In this document: piece after piece, positions 28,829 to 40,002 of the stretch
Position numbering within the stretch: position 1 is the first letter of the stretch
Layout of the letters: each line of letters opens with the position of its first letter
DNA from: Onthophagus taurus
Taxonomy: Eukaryota; Arthropoda; Insecta; Coleoptera; Scarabaeidae
Length of the DNA: 64,000 nt
NCBI RefSeq assembly: GCF_036711975.1
Contig: NC_091973.1
Coordinates: 16,430,001-16,494,000 of the forward strand
Direction of reading: 5' to 3'
The notes under the pieces: model-generated
What the model saw: only the letters and a program-made list of their open reading frames with translations
What the model was told of the DNA's origin: nothing
Database searches by the model: none
Translations under genes and position numbers: made by a program

Positions 28829-30404
28829 CCTCCCGTCTTAAAGTGAGCCAAGGATTGGGAGAGCTTCTCTCCGGGACTTGGGTTACTGAGTTGTCGCTAT
28901 CCTGGACTTTTTTCCCTTTTCTAAAACAAACTAAAATAATGATCAAAATAATTATGTTCACGGTTCCAATGAGCGACGTCATCGAACTCCCTAGACTGAA
29001 AAGGTGGTTGGTTCTGAATTCTCGTAGTCTTTGGTCTAGTTCAGTGAGATTGGTTCTCGCATCATTTATTGTTGCCAATTGGAGATTCTTCATGTGGATG
29101 TTTTCCAGTTGCCAAGGTGATTTTTCTTCAGGTATGGTGGACAAATTTACAACGGCCAAATGGAATTGACGATCTGGTAAATTGTTGGTGGTGGTGCGTA
29201 AGATTTCTTTTCCCAGGTGGACGCTACAGTCTGGAGTAATTTGTATTAGAAGATTTCCTTCCAGTGGATGAACTTCCTGACGATCTTCGCACACCGTTTC
29301 TCCTGTTGAGTTGGCTTGAAACAGTATCCATTCCGATTCGGTAGGATGTATACTTTCTTCCTGTAGTCGAGATGTTTTCTTATGAGTACACATTGATATG
29401 GGAAGGTGTCGCAATATTTCGTAAGCGCACGTTGGTCGTTTGCTTGTATCTAAACTTGTAGCTTGGCATAGGTATTCTTCGCGTTGGAATTCTTTACATT
29501 TGGTACCGGTCGTAAAGTACTTATCTTTATTTTCTGCTAGGTACGGTTGGGGGATGTTGAGAATAAGATAATGGGATTGTTGTTTAATAGGTAATGGAAT
29601 TAAGTGATAATACTGGTAGGTTGTCATTTCAATTAAAGGAATTTGTAACAAGAAGGTGAGAATGTGGCCCTTCATGTACGCTTTTACTGTTATGGTCTTT
29701 TCTATTTGGTATAAATTATCATCTGTCGGAGTTAATAGAACTCGTTATTCGACTATTGAAGACTGAATGAAACGTAAATCTTCCAACAGTTCGTGTGCCG
29801 GGATGATCGTCGGGTGGTATGTTTGCAGTTTAGCGAATGTCTTTGCTATTGCTAAATGATCGACGATTATTAAGGCAGAGTTAACGGCTACTTGTAGTGA
29901 CGTTTGTGCTCTCATCAAAAGATTAAAGCGCGCCTGTTTATCACCCTGATCTTTAATATGTTGTGTAATAGTATTTATACGCTGAGCTACTTCATGTTGA
30001 TTTTCTTGAATAGTTCTGATGTTATCTTTGAATATTTTAAGCGTTCCTTGTGAGAGATGGATTTGAGCCTCTACTACTGTTGCTAATTCCTGTTGGTTTG
30101 ATCCTATTTCTGTTATCACTTTGTCGTACTTCTCAGCATCTTCTGCATCTAAATTACCAGATACTGCTTTTATAATTGAACCCAAGAAATTCATTGCTCC
30201 TCTGCGATATCTGCTTGTCGGGATGAGTTGTTGTTTTCCAAAATTTAATTGTTGTAGCAGATCTTTGATATTCCTCATAAGGGTCAGGAATGCTGTTTGC
30301 TCGGTACCATTTTCTATTGTTTCCACAAATTTCATCAGTTCGCCATATTCTTTCGTTAATTTGTCAATTTGTATCGCTAATGGTTCGAGGTCACATTGTA
30401 CCAC
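28803..30404 (-). pseudogene. env: Gypsy 1 env (baculovirus-F-like fusion protein), one in-frame stop
   Basis: The frame is open from 30404 (and upstream into pol) to 28803, interrupted by a single TAA at 29745-29747. The visible parts include a furin-type site SRYRR followed by a hydrophobic GAMNFLGSIIKAVSG segment and LDAEDAEKYD, the layout of insect errantivirus/baculovirus F fusion proteins. Heptad-rich helices follow, and a C-terminal transmembrane helix (VNIIILIIILVCF) with a short basic tail. A good acceptor (TTGTTTCAG, near 30501) suggests expression from spliced mRNA. The stop should truncate the protein before the membrane anchor. Confidence 0.82.
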
Positions 30405-30475
30405 CGTTGTCCATTGGCTGACCTGGTTTTTGGCTGTTCCCAGATGTAATGGAAATAAAGGGCCGTCTAACGTTG

Positions 30476-33400
30476 TTATTCGGACCTCGGGTCTTGCCCA
30501 GGAGCATCTGAAACAATACCGTGTTTAAGATGTCTTGTATGGTATGTTTGTACTCCTCTTCTAGTTTGAACTTCTACTGTGCTATTATCATTTACTTTGA
30601 TAATGGTGTATGGTCCAAAGTAGGGTTTGACCATTTTATTGCTTTTCGTTATATTTTCTACGTATACCTTTTCTCCAATTTTCCATGTTGAAACTCTTAC
30701 TTGTTCTTGTTGTTTTTCTTGAGTTTTTAGTTTCCTGTTCTCGTCTTTTTTCTTTAAGCTTTCGTACATAATTGCCATTCGATTTTTATGTTTGTCTATA
30801 ATATCTTGATACGTCGGGGCATCGTAAAATAGGTCGAGTGGATTTCTCGTTTTTGTATGGCCAAAAAGTGCTTCAAATGGAGTCATTCCTGTTGCGCTAT
30901 TGATGGTGTTATTGTACGCAATTGTAGCAGATCGAATTTTCTTTTCTTTTGTTATACCGGGATCTTCATCAAGGCATCTCAGATGTTCTAGTAAGGTAGA
31001 ATGGAATCTCTCTACATTAGCTTGACTTTCTGGGTTCTTTGCTGTACCGAAGTGCAAAGTGATTCGATGTAATACGGCCAATTCTTTTACTACTTGGTTG
31101 TTAAACTCTGATCCTTTGTCGAAACGAATTTCTCTCGGGATTCCGTAGTAATTGAAGTAGTCCAAAAATGCTTCGACAATATCTGTTGGATTTTTACTTT
31201 TGATTTTAATCGCATGTCCCAAACGTGTAAACGAGTCTACAATTGTTAGATATTTATTGTTTGCGAAAGAGAAAGTATCAACGAATAATTTTTCGAATGG
31301 GGCGTCTGGAGTTTCAGTTATCGGTAATAATGGTACATCGGGTCTTCGATTGTATTTAGCCCTGTTACATATTTCACAAGCTTTAATAACCTTGGTGATT
31401 GTTTCCTCCATTTTCGACCACCAGTATTTCCGTTTGAGATGTTCTAAAGTTTCTTGTATACCACGATGGTTCGTCATTCCTTCGTGATACGTTGTTACTA
31501 TTTCGATCTTCTTTGCTTCATCTGAAATAACTTCCGCTCGTCGTAGGCACCTGATTATTCGTGGTCCTCTATCTGATATTTCATTATTATAAACGTTACA
31601 CATTTGTTGATAGAGCTCGTCGACAGACGTGTAAATATAAAATGTTTTATTTCCAGCCATGTAGTTTTTATATAAATTTAGAATATGTTCGTATTGGTTT
31701 TCTGCTGGGATTCGTACCAAGTGTATGGTGTTATCTCCTCTTGTTTTGATTGTAATTTCTAATCCATTTCCCAAACTCTTTGTTATAATGAACTGCGTCT
31801 TTTTGTTGTCAATAATAGTATCCTGGATTTCAATCGATTTCTTTGGCTCTACTGTCTGTGTAGTATGAATAGTATTATTGTCAGAATTTTCTTTGTTTTC
31901 TTCTATCCGACGTGTTGATCTTAGTTGTCTGGTTGGTCTATCCGATATTTTTATTTCTTTTCGAGCAATTCCTTGTACTGTAGCAATGATAGCTGGAGGT
32001 GCAGGTGAGTCAATCAGTGCAATTGACATTTCGCTCGCTATTTCTAATAATTCTGTATCATCAAAATTTGGTAGAATGCTATCTAGATCGCTTTGTGTAA
32101 TTACATTCAGATCGTTTAATGTAATTCTCGATAACGCATCTGCGTTCGTGTTGGCTTTGCCCTTTTTATAAACGATGTCAAAATCGTATTCTTCCAACTT
32201 TATTCTCCAGCGCATTAGTTTGGAGTTGGGCTCTTTTAGCGACCAAAGCCACACTAACGGTCTATGATCCGTGAAGATGGTAAACTTCTTTCCGTACACA
32301 TACGGTCTGAACTGTTTGACAGCATAAACTATCGCCAAAAGTTCTTTCTCCGTGGTCGTGTATCTCCTTTCTGTCTCCGAGAGTGTTCGAGACGCGTAAC
32401 AAATAGGCTGATCTTTTCCAATTATGCCCTGTGAAAGAACAGCTCCAAGAGCGATATCTGACGCATCTGTTGTCACAATAAATTCTTCGGTAAAGTCTGG
32501 GTATCTTAGTATAGGATCATTAGTAAGTAATCCTTTACACTGTTCGAATGCGGCTATGTATGTTGAATCTTCGATGTTGATTTTAGCATTTTTCTTTAGA
32601 CAAGATGTAAACGGCTTGGTAATTTTGGCGAAATCTTTAATAAATTTACGGTAATATCCTAGTAGTCCGAGAAAACTTTTGATTTCGGTTTTTGTTTTCG
32701 GTATGGGGAATTGTATGATTGCTCTAATTTTCTCTGGGTTAGGTTTAACACCCTTGTCTGTTATAATATGTCCTAAATATTTAATTTCTTTCTTGAGAAA
32801 TTCGCATTTTTGTAAGTTAATTTTAAAATTAGCTGAATTTAAACGGTCGAAAACTTTAATTAGTTTTTGTATATGCTCTTGCAGCGATGAAGAGTAAATA
32901 ACGATATCATCGAGATATACCAGGCATGTGTCTTCTAGTAAACCACGTAAAACTTCGTCCATTAGACGCTGGAAGGTAGCCGGGGCGTTTTTCAATCCGA
33001 AAGGCATTCTTTTAAATTCGAAATGGCATTGTTCGGTGCTGAACGCTGTTTTTTCTCTATCTTCCGGTTCCATTTCGACTTGGTGGTAGCCTGATGCCAA
33101 ATCGAGAGAGGTGAAATAGTTTGCCCTGCCCAATTTATCTAATATATCGGCAATGTTTGGAATTGGATATTTGTCTTCTATCATTCTTTCGTTTAGTCGT
33201 CGGAAGTCAACTACCATTCGATTTTTTATTCTTCCGTCTTTTTGGGTTGTTACAATATGGACAGGTGCGTTCCAAGGCGAAACGCTTTCTTTCACGATGT
33301 CTTGTCGTAGTAGTTCCATAGTTTGTTTTTTTATTTCCTTTTTTGTCTCGATTGGTTGACGATAATTTCGAACATAGATGGGTCTATTATCTTTTAGGTT

Positions 33401-34270
33401 AAGATGATGTTTTATTTTATAAGCAAAAGTTAATTGTTGTCCCTCTATATGGAATAAATGTTTGTATTTCGATAATAATGCTTGAAGAGCCTTCTTTTCT
33501 TCTAAATTTAGATGATCCAATTTCAAATTCTTTTCAACATTTTTTTCTTGAAGTGCCGCTAAATGGTTTTTATCTATAAAATTATAACCGATGTTTATTT
33601 CTTCTTCAATTTCGCTTACTGGTTGCACTTCTACCGGCGTCGGGTTCAAACGGATCGGGTTTCCATAATTGTTTGTAACAAAAATTTGCGTTTCATGGTT
33701 TTTTACTTCGACGAGTGCTTCCGGGATCATTACGTTGTCTGTATCATCTTTCATTACAGGAAACAAAGCTAAGCCATTTTTAATGTTAGTGACCTGAAAA
33801 CTCATTAATGACTGCGAGTATGGTTTAATTGTTTGAGTATTGTCAATTTTGTAAGGAATTGTTGTATTATCTGTAACAATGATTTGTTTCTTTGTATCAA
33901 GCGAAGCTCCTAATTTTGTTAACAGATCGAAACCAAATAAACCATCAAATGTACGTGAAAAATCAAAGCATACAAATAAATGATATTCCGGTGATTTAAA
34001 GATGTTAGGAAGCGGTGCGTAAACCGCGCTTCTTGTTTTTTCAACTCCGTGAGGTGTTCTTATATTAAATTTCTGACTATCGCATGCGTAAACCGATTTA
34101 ACTTCTTCATATAACTTCGAATTGATAAGAGAACATTCTGCTCCCGTATCTATAAGAAATCTTAAGCCTTCAAATTCGACGTAGGGTAGTAACGGATCTT
34201 GTGAATAGGCTTTGTTCGAAATCGTTACGTTAATTGCTCTTGAGACGTGTCCTGGGGAAAATCCTGCGTC
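30476..34270 (-). CDS. pol: Gypsy 1 pro-pol polyprotein
   Basis: An uninterrupted frame of about 1265 codons lying minus-1 relative to gag, with which it overlaps by about 45 bases. Order: retropepsin (FLIDTGAECSLI), reverse transcriptase (VDFRRLN, LDLASGYHQ, CLVYLDDIVIYS), RNase H (TTDASDIALGAVLSQ), then integrase with an HHCC zinc region, FVDTFSFA, FDKGSEFNN and the Glu in NVERFHSTLLEH. The first ATG is at 33805, well inside, so it must be made by frameshifting from gag. In the overlap I find no canonical heptamer; TTTTCCC is the nearest. The polyprotein copies and inserts the element. Confidence 0.88.
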   Translation of the reverse strand, partial: DAGFSPGHVSRAINVTISNKAYSQDPLLPYVEFEGLRFLIDTGAECSLINSKLYEEVKSVYACDSQKFNIRTPHGVEKTRSAVYAPLPNIFKSPEYHLFVCFDFSRTFDGLFGFDLLTKLGASLDTKKQIIVTDNTTIPYKIDNTQTIKPYSQSLMSFQVTNIKNGLALFPVMKDDTDNVMIPEALVEVKNHETQIFVTNNYGNPIRLNPTPVEVQPVSEIEEEINIGYNFIDKNHLAALQEKNVEKNLKLDHLNLEEKKALQALLSKYKHLFHIEGQQLTFAYKIKHHLNLKDNRPIYVRNYRQPIETKKEIKKQTMELLRQDIVKESVSPWNAPVHIVTTQKDGRIKNRMVVDFRRLNERMIEDKYPIPNIADILDKLGRANYFTSLDLASGYHQVEMEPEDREKTAFSTEQCHFEFKRMPFGLKNAPATFQRLMDEVLRGLLEDTCLVYLDDIVIYSSSLQEHIQKLIKVFDRLNSANFKINLQKCEFLKKEIKYLGHIITDKGVKPNPEKIRAIIQFPIPKTKTEIKSFLGLLGYYRKFIKDFAKITKPFTSCLKKNAKINIEDSTYIAAFEQCKGLLTNDPILRYPDFTEEFIVTTDASDIALGAVLSQGIIGKDQPICYASRTLSETERRYTTTEKELLAIVYAVKQFRPYVYGKKFTIFTDHRPLVWLWSLKEPNSKLMRWRIKLEEYDFDIVYKKGKANTNADALSRITLNDLNVITQSDLDSILPNFDDTELLEIASEMSIALIDSPAPPAIIATVQGIARKEIKISDRPTRQLRSTRRIEENKENSDNNTIHTTQTVEPKKSIEIQDTIIDNKKTQFIITKSLGNGLEITIKTRGDNTIHLVRIPAENQYEHILNLYKNYMAGNKTFYIYTSVDELYQQMCNVYNNEISDRGPRIIRCLRRAEVISDEAKKIEIVTTYHEGMTNHRGIQETLEHLKRKYWWSKMEETITKVIKACEICNRAKYNRRPDVPLLPITETPDAPFEKLFVDTFSFANNKYLTIVDSFTRLGHAIKIKSKNPTDIVEAFLDYFNYYGIPREIRFDKGSEFNNQVVKELAVLHRITLHFGTAKNPESQANVERFHSTLLEHLRCLDEDPGITKEKKIRSATIAYNNTINSATGMTPFEALFGHTKTRNPLDLFYDAPTYQDIIDKHKNRMAIMYESLKKKDENRKLKTQEKQQEQVRVSTWKIGEKVYVENITKSNKMVKPYFGPYTIIKVNDNSTVEVQTRRGVQTYHTRHLKHGIVSDAPGQDPRSE

Positions 34271-35328
34271 TCAACGTCTTCTGTGTATTCGACGTTTTCA
34301 TCGATATGTCGTTCCCCATAGTTATCGTCCGTTTGGTCATCATCAGGATATTGGACATAGATATTGGCTTCGGTTGTTTCTGATGGAAGCTCAATATTAT
34401 TTGACATCCATTGTCTCTTTGGGGCTGGTCGGTTGATAGATGAGGCTGGACGTTTGTTACTATTGTCTATTTCCATCGGTGTTGGTCTAAATGGTCGTTG
34501 TTGAAATTGTGCCGGGGTTCTCACAAATGGTTGATTGTTTTCTTGTCTGGGATAAAACATTGGACGAGGTGGCAGTATTGCGGGTGGAATATATTTATTT
34601 GGCTGTCCATACTGTTGTGGCATAACCATGGGAGGTTTTTGCATCGAGTTTGGACGTTGAGCTACCATGGGATGTGGTCTGATAATGGTACGCATTGGCG
34701 ATGCAATTGGCTGCCTTGTATTAAAAAGAAAACGCTGTTTCTGGGTGTTACAGTTAGTAATTTCCAAGGCGTAACCTTCTGCTGTCTCAATATCGGTGGG
34801 CTGTCGTAATTTAACTTCTAAACCAATGTTGGGATTTATCAAGTCTAATCCAAATAGGTAAGTTCTCAGAGCTATCTGGTTGTATTGCTCTTGTTTGAGA
34901 TTGCGGATCGCTACATTGTCTTCTTCCAAGTTAACCTTAGAAAGAAGAGTGTAAAGAGTTGATTTAATCTTATTAGAGTAGCTGGCTGTACTGTCTTCTT
35001 TTTGTGGAACCAAACTATTCAAATCATAAACAAGAACCTCTTCGGATCGTTTATCACCGAATGAATGAATTATAATTTGTTTAAGTTCGGGCCAAGTGGT
35101 GGGTGTTTTATTTGCATCCACCGCCTCGCGTGCTTTGGCACGTAGTCTACCCATAAAAATCATTAACAGTCTTTTAGATGTGCGAATTTCCTCTGGTCTT
35201 GCAGGTGCTGTTGGTAAATATTCTTCAATCAAGAATTCGCAGGCATTAATATAACTCTTCAGAGTTATTCTGTCTCCGTCAAAGACTGGTATCAAATCTT
35301 GGTCTACTTTCGATATTTCTCTTGCCAT
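34225..35328 (-). CDS. gag: Gypsy 1 gag
   Basis: A 367-aa open frame beginning MAREISKVDQDLIPVFDGDR, with a helical capsid-like region (residues 15-190) and a Pro/Gln/Arg-rich C-terminal third lacking CCHC knuckles. Absence of zinc knuckles is usual in the 17.6/gypsy group. It should assemble the particle core. The ATG lies about 350 bases inside the 5' LTR. Frame intact. Confidence 0.82.
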   Translation of the reverse strand: MAREISKVDQDLIPVFDGDRITLKSYINACEFLIEEYLPTAPARPEEIRTSKRLLMIFMGRLRAKAREAVDANKTPTTWPELKQIIIHSFGDKRSEEVLVYDLNSLVPQKEDSTASYSNKIKSTLYTLLSKVNLEEDNVAIRNLKQEQYNQIALRTYLFGLDLINPNIGLEVKLRQPTDIETAEGYALEITNCNTQKQRFLFNTRQPIASPMRTIIRPHPMVAQRPNSMQKPPMVMPQQYGQPNKYIPPAILPPRPMFYPRQENNQPFVRTPAQFQQRPFRPTPMEIDNSNKRPASSINRPAPKRQWMSNNIELPSETTEANIYVQYPDDDQTDDNYGERHIDENVEYTEDVETQDFPQDTSQEQLT

Positions 35329-35674
35329 TTCTATTTCGTTGATTGCCTCCAGTAAGTCGTTTAAATTGTCCAGAGCGTATTAGGTTTAAGTCGCGGAAAT
35401 GAAAAGGAATAAAGGATGGCAGAAATAAAGATACTTACAGTACGATAAGAATGAATAAAATTGTTGTCATTGATTCTCTTTTGAGTAGTCCCGGGAATCG
35501 ATCAGCAATTGGAGAGGATCCAAATTCCTCGGCGGGTTCTACTTTTCTTCTTTCTTCTCGTATCCGGTAATAAAGAACTTGAAAGTTCACCACAAGTGTT
35601 CCGTAAGTCGGACCGATTTTAGGCACGATACAAGATTTAATCACTCACGTTTACCAGATCCTACTGACTGCGCC

Positions 35675-35942
35675 AATTATATTATTTAACTGTTATATAG
35701 AGTTTTTTTTATTAAAAGGACGTTTTAATCATTTAACTTTTATTTAAAATTATAATTTATTATATAAGATTTTATAAAAACGGAAGCGTAACTTGAACAC
35801 CGCGTCGACGATTTGAGTACTTCGTGGAGTCGGAATTACAATTCCCCGATATCGAAGTACTCGCAGTTATTTATAACAATTAATTGCTGACGCTTCATAT
35901 TCGGCAATTACAGTTGTTAAGGGGCAGCTACATTTGGTAACT
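35675..35942 (-). repeat. Gypsy 1, 5' LTR
   Basis: 268 bp, adjacent to the tRNA-Ser primer site at 35666-35675. Confidence 0.9.
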
Positions 35943-35946
35943 ATAC

Positions 35947-36240
35947 TACTCGCGCGTCACTTCGTCGAATACCCGCAATTGATCTCTGTTTAATGTCCTG
36001 ATTTCTTCTCCTTCTTAAGCCGAGGTCCCACGGCCTGTGAACTGACAAGCCTCGAGTGGATCGAGATCGCTCGAACTCCAACTATTCTCGCTGTTCTCAC
36101 GGCGCGTGGCTTACTAAATTCCGAGTGGCCTCAAGTCGACCATTTGTCGTCACAGCTATTGTCATCTATTGACGTTCTTTACTTCAGACCGGCTTTAAAT
36201 TTTTTGATGGTTAACGGAAATAATTGTTAATACTTTATAA
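35947..36240. other. No gene seen; probable 5' region of Harbinger copy 2
   Basis: Unannotated sequence between the gypsy insertion and the first Harbinger exon. Confidence 0.35.
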
Positions 36241-36393
36241 ATGAATAACGGTTATGAATCGGACAGTGACGAGGAAGTAGCATGTGTGGCCGCGTTTTAT
36301 TATGTACTTTTGAGTGGTGTGTTATTGAAGAAAAAGATGATGAAACGGACAAGGCGTTGGTGGATGACGTCATTTAACAAAGGCCGGAGAAGG
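36241..36393 (+). pseudogene. PIF/Harbinger transposase, exon 1 (copy 2)
   Basis: ATG at 36241, acidic start (ESDSDEEVACV), then KRTRRWWMTSFNKGRRR, matching the R..W(V/M) motif that starts Harbinger transposases. A donor-like GTAATC follows at about 36393. The gene resumes at 38630 after a piggyBac insertion. Confidence 0.55.
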
Positions 36394-36424
36394 TAATCAT
36401 AATTATAGTGATATTAATAAAATA

Positions 36425-38600
36425 AATATAAAACTTAGCTTAGGCCGCTTAAATAAACTGCAAACACTGATTTATTTGTTATCAGATACAGTGCTAGAGA
36501 TGCTGAGTGATTTAACACTCCAGCGGTCGCAATGTATTGTAGCGCATAACAGGTCGCTTTGTTTCTGACGGATACATACATACTTTCTCTCAAAATAAAT
36601 ATTTCCATTGAAATAAAACAAACTCTAGTGAAACATCTTATTGTTTTAAACATCCCTAACTCTAATAAGTATCATTTATTATATTATACATAAACGAGTG
36701 TGATGAAAATCACTCAGTCGCCAACAGGGCACAGAGTCATACATTCATATTTTCTGAAACGCATTTGTCGCATAACATTTTGCAGTGCTGAAGACATAAG
36801 AATTGTTTGCAGCTTTAACAATTATATTTAGTGATTCTTGTTATTTTATTTGCATAACAGGAGCAGGAGCCTGCAGCTTCACTTTCCACTGGTTACATGC
36901 GGTTACAGTTACATGCGGTTCTTCCACTGGTGGCTTGAATTTTGCTAAAGTTCTTTGTAGATCCAAAGGCATACCTCTTGTGAGGACCCTTCTACGTTGC
37001 AAATGTTCACGTGTAAGTTCATTCGCAAGAATACGCAAAAACTTTCTTCTGGCGATCGGTGGATGTTTGTTACCAATATAAATTATACGTGCATTGATTC
37101 CAGCCATGTTCAATATTGAAAAGAAAATTACCATTGGCCATCGTCTGGTATTACGCGCTACATTATATGTACCACACATCTTATCAACAATGTCCACGCC
37201 GCACTTTGTGGTATTATAAGAAGTCAACATTTCTGGCTTCATTTTGTCACCCGTGGCTTGAAACGAGAAGTACGTTTTTGTTTTTCTTCGGTACATATGA
37301 CAATAACGTACAATCGTCGTTGAATGCGAAAAGACTTGATGCAACTGGACGTGCTTTAGTATTGATAAACTCCAGTGGTATCTGAACCTTATTTTTTTTA
37401 AGAGTACGTAAGAGATTCTCTCTCTTTTTAATTCTCTAACAAGGTTTATGTCAGAAAACCAATTATCTGCAGTTATGTTACGCCCTGTCTTCAGTATAGG
37501 TACTGCTAAACGTTTTACAACATCAACAGGTTTATTGCTTAGATTGTAGGGACCCTTAGGCTGCTTTCCAGGATATATTTCAAGGTTTTATATATATATA
37601 GAACAGTTTTGCGTCAACGAGGGCAAATATCTTCAAGCCATATTTGGCCGGCCTTGAAGGTATGTATTGCCGGAATTTACATCTTCCCCTAAATGCGTCC
37701 AGCTTCTCATCTAAAGTTAAATTTTCCCCTGGTGTGTAACATGCCTTGCAATTATCGTTAAAAGCTTCAAATATAGTACGGACAGGTGCTAGATTATCTG
37801 TTCTTCTTCTGTCGTCTCTGGTTACGGCATCGTCAAAGCGGCAGCATCGTAATAAAAGTTTAAATCTTTGCAAAAACATTGTGCGTCTTAATCGTTCAAT
37901 TCCGTCACCATCACCTGCCCATAATTCCTCCAAATTTAGTCTGTTACACCGATAGAGTACAAAAGCCCAATGAACGCCTTTACTTCAATAAGGTCTGTAA
38001 ACTCTGCATCTCTTTCCCTCCCGTAATTATTTCTAATTTTCGCCAGATATTGATTTGTGTAGATAACAATTAGGTCAAGAATATTACCATCAAACAGACA
38101 TTTCCATGTATCTGACACACATTCTACTCCAACTGCCGCATGTTTTACTCCTGGAAGATGAAGCAAAATATTCTCCTTTCCCCTTTTTCTAGGAACAGGT
38201 TTCTTCTTTCGCCAACATGTTGTTTTGTCTTTTCCAAGAAAATGTTCCGCAACTTCTTCATCATCATAATCAGATTCACCTTCTTGCTCCGTTTCTGAAT
38301 CTCCCTCTCTTTCAGCCACATCTTTCGGATTATTGAACTTATATATCCTTTTATCTCCCATTACACTAAAATTTCAAAAAAGTGTTACCCATGTATAACA
38401 AAGAACTAAATTGTTAGGCAAAACGTAATAAGCAAATAAAATACTCACATCAAATATAATACTTCTTGCAATGGTCGCAATGTATCTAGGATATACAACC
38501 TCTCGTGAAACAGTTATTTGTAAAAAAAATTGTTGAAATCTGCAAGAAAGTACTATTTGAACGGTAAATTAACTAATCTGAGGAAAATAAAATAAATTTT
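36425..38600 (-). mobile_element. Decayed piggyBac-like transposon within Harbinger copy 2
   Basis: It carries a piggyBac (DDE_Tnp_1_7) transposase on the minus strand. Exact ends and a TTAA duplication were not found, so limits are approximate. Confidence 0.55.
36745..38361 (-). pseudogene. piggyBac-type transposase, several frameshifts
   Basis: Segments in order: 38361-37936 (acidic N-terminus, then HLPGVKHAAVG and FTDLIEVKAFIGLLYSIGV); 37933-37580 with LTLDEKLDAFRGRC and the first Asp in FALVDAKLF; 37579-37345 in shifted frames with the second Asp in TADNWFSDIN; 37344-36841 with KCGVDIVDKMCGTYNVARNTRRWP; and a Cys-rich tail CKQFLCLQHC...CDKC near 36745-36815 after a stop. These are the conserved blocks and C-terminal cysteine-rich domain of piggyBac transposases, which cut and paste at TTAA. 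Multiple breaks show it is dead. Confidence 0.75.
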
Positions 38601-38629
38601 TGAAACCTTGGAATACTTACAACACAGGT

Positions 38630-39093
38630 AGCTTGGTATCTCTCAGATACAAAGAGTTCTACCGTCGTACTGCACGCACATTCAACCGTTTTCGACAAAC
38701 TGAACGCCCGGGGATATCGTTTGAGACAAATAGATGGAACGACAGTTCCACCACTCGAAACATTTTTAAGTGGGAGGCAAAAGTAAATCTGATGTATCTC
38801 ACAGATCGGTTGCTACCGCTGGAGTATTAAAAAAAGAACCATCTGGCAGATTTCAAAACTTTTGCCGATTGTCATCTAGCCGATTTTGAATATTTATTGA
38901 ACAGAATCGGACCATTTATAGAAAAGGAAGATACAAACATGAGAGAAAGCAAGAGAGACTTGCTGTTGCGTTACGATTTTTCGCTACAGGAGATAGTTTA
39001 TCTTACTTATTTAACTTCTCAAAGCAAACCGTATCGAGATGCGTAGATGAAGTATGTAACGCTATAATACATGAACTTCAAGGAGAAGTAAAG
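38630..39093 (+). pseudogene. PIF/Harbinger transposase, second part of copy 2
   Basis: Contains FEYLLNRIGPFIEKEDTNMR, a one-base frame change, then ERLAVALRFFATGDSLSYLF and TVSRCVDEVCNAIIHEL, the helix-turn-helix-like region of Harbinger transposases. A donor GTGAGT begins at 39094. The catalytic DDE exons that should follow are absent. Confidence 0.65.
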
Positions 39094-39281
39094 GTGAGTA
39101 GTATTTAGTATAAATAAAATAAACTTTTATTCGGCACTAAAGTATATAAACATTAAACGTAACTTAAATTATAAAAAACAGTGTATTATACAGTACGTCC
39201 CCGGATTGTGGCCCCATAAGGTATAACGGGGACATACTGTATATCAAGGAACTGAAGTAACTTATATAATCCCACAAACGA

Positions 39282-39620
39282 TTAATTAGTGTTGAAACTT
39301 TTAACAACTTCATCAATACTTGGATAGGGTGCGCTAACGTCACTTACGTTGTCATTATGTTCGTATTGTAGAGTACTGGACGTTGAAGAAGTCTGTGCAG
39401 GCGAAGCGTAATATCTAGGTTGTTGATAATAATGGTAAGATGTCCTCGATCTCTTTAAATTAAACATAATATTGTTGATTTCGTGCATCGCTGTTTGACG
39501 AGTGTCATCATCGAGGGCTCGCAATTTAAAACACAGCAGCTCACAAAAAATATAGCTTTCATCATTAGGTGTTTTCGGTTTAGAAGCTACTTGTTTTAAG
39601 AAAACAGAAGCCTCATCCAT
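39282..39620 (-). pseudogene. BESS-domain end of Harbinger accessory gene, copy 2
   Basis: A 112-aa frame with ESYIFCELLCFKLRALDDDT followed by EINNIMF, a BESS-like motif, and a Tyr/Ser-rich tail. It lies antisense, just after the transposase donor site, as in the other two Harbinger copies. Confidence 0.5.
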
Positions 39621-39797
39621 TAATTTCTCTACTTGTCCTGCCTTTGCTTTCTGTTTTCCGTTTTTTGCTTATGGGCGGACCACCTTGAGTTATTCCCCCC
39701 GTTGCGGTAATGTCTTAAGAGGTATTTTCTTCATCTTGTGAGACATCCCTTTCTTTATTTTGAGAGGCAGTATTTACGGTAGAACATTCTACCGGAT

Positions 39798-39931
39798 CAG
39801 GTTATACTCCTCCAGGTACATTTGATACCGAAGCTAGGAGACCAGGAGAAATAGCTAAGGCTATACGTAACTCGTTTGCTAAGTATTTTACTGCAAGGGG
39901 CAGGTTGCCTTGGCAAGACAAGTATTGTTAA
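39798..39931 (+). pseudogene. PIF/Harbinger transposase, C-terminal end (copy 2)
   Basis: The frame reads GYTPPGTFDTEARRPGEIAK, then AIRNSFAKYF and GRLPWQDKYC before the stop. The IR..F..YF...G..PWQ ending is the typical C-terminus of Harbinger transposases. The catalytic centre between this and 39093 is missing. Confidence 0.6.
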
Positions 39932-40002
39932 TAGCAGGGATGTCAAAATGTATATGTAAAATATGTAAAAATAATGTTTGTAATGAAAAATAAATTAATG
40001 TA

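Larger units (their letters stand above)
28562..35942 (-). mobile_element. Errantivirus-like Ty3/gypsy element 1 (17.6/297-like), 7.4 kb
   Basis: LTRs are 28562-28828 and 35675-35942 (AGTTAC...ATAATT on the coding strand), with only about two or three differences, so the insertion is recent. The 4-base duplication ATAC is at 28558-28561 and 35943-35946. The primer site TGGCGCAGTC (35666-35675) matches tRNA-Ser, as in the 17.6/297 group. A purine tract AAGACGGGAGG precedes the 3' LTR. Genes are gag, pro-pol and env. Gag and pol are open; env has one stop. Confidence 0.92.

Noticed and set aside
34252-34263. TTTTCCC as the gypsy 1 gag-pol slippery site
   Set aside because: Does not fit X_XXY_YYZ, since the A-site codon cannot re-pair properly; noted only as nearest candidate.
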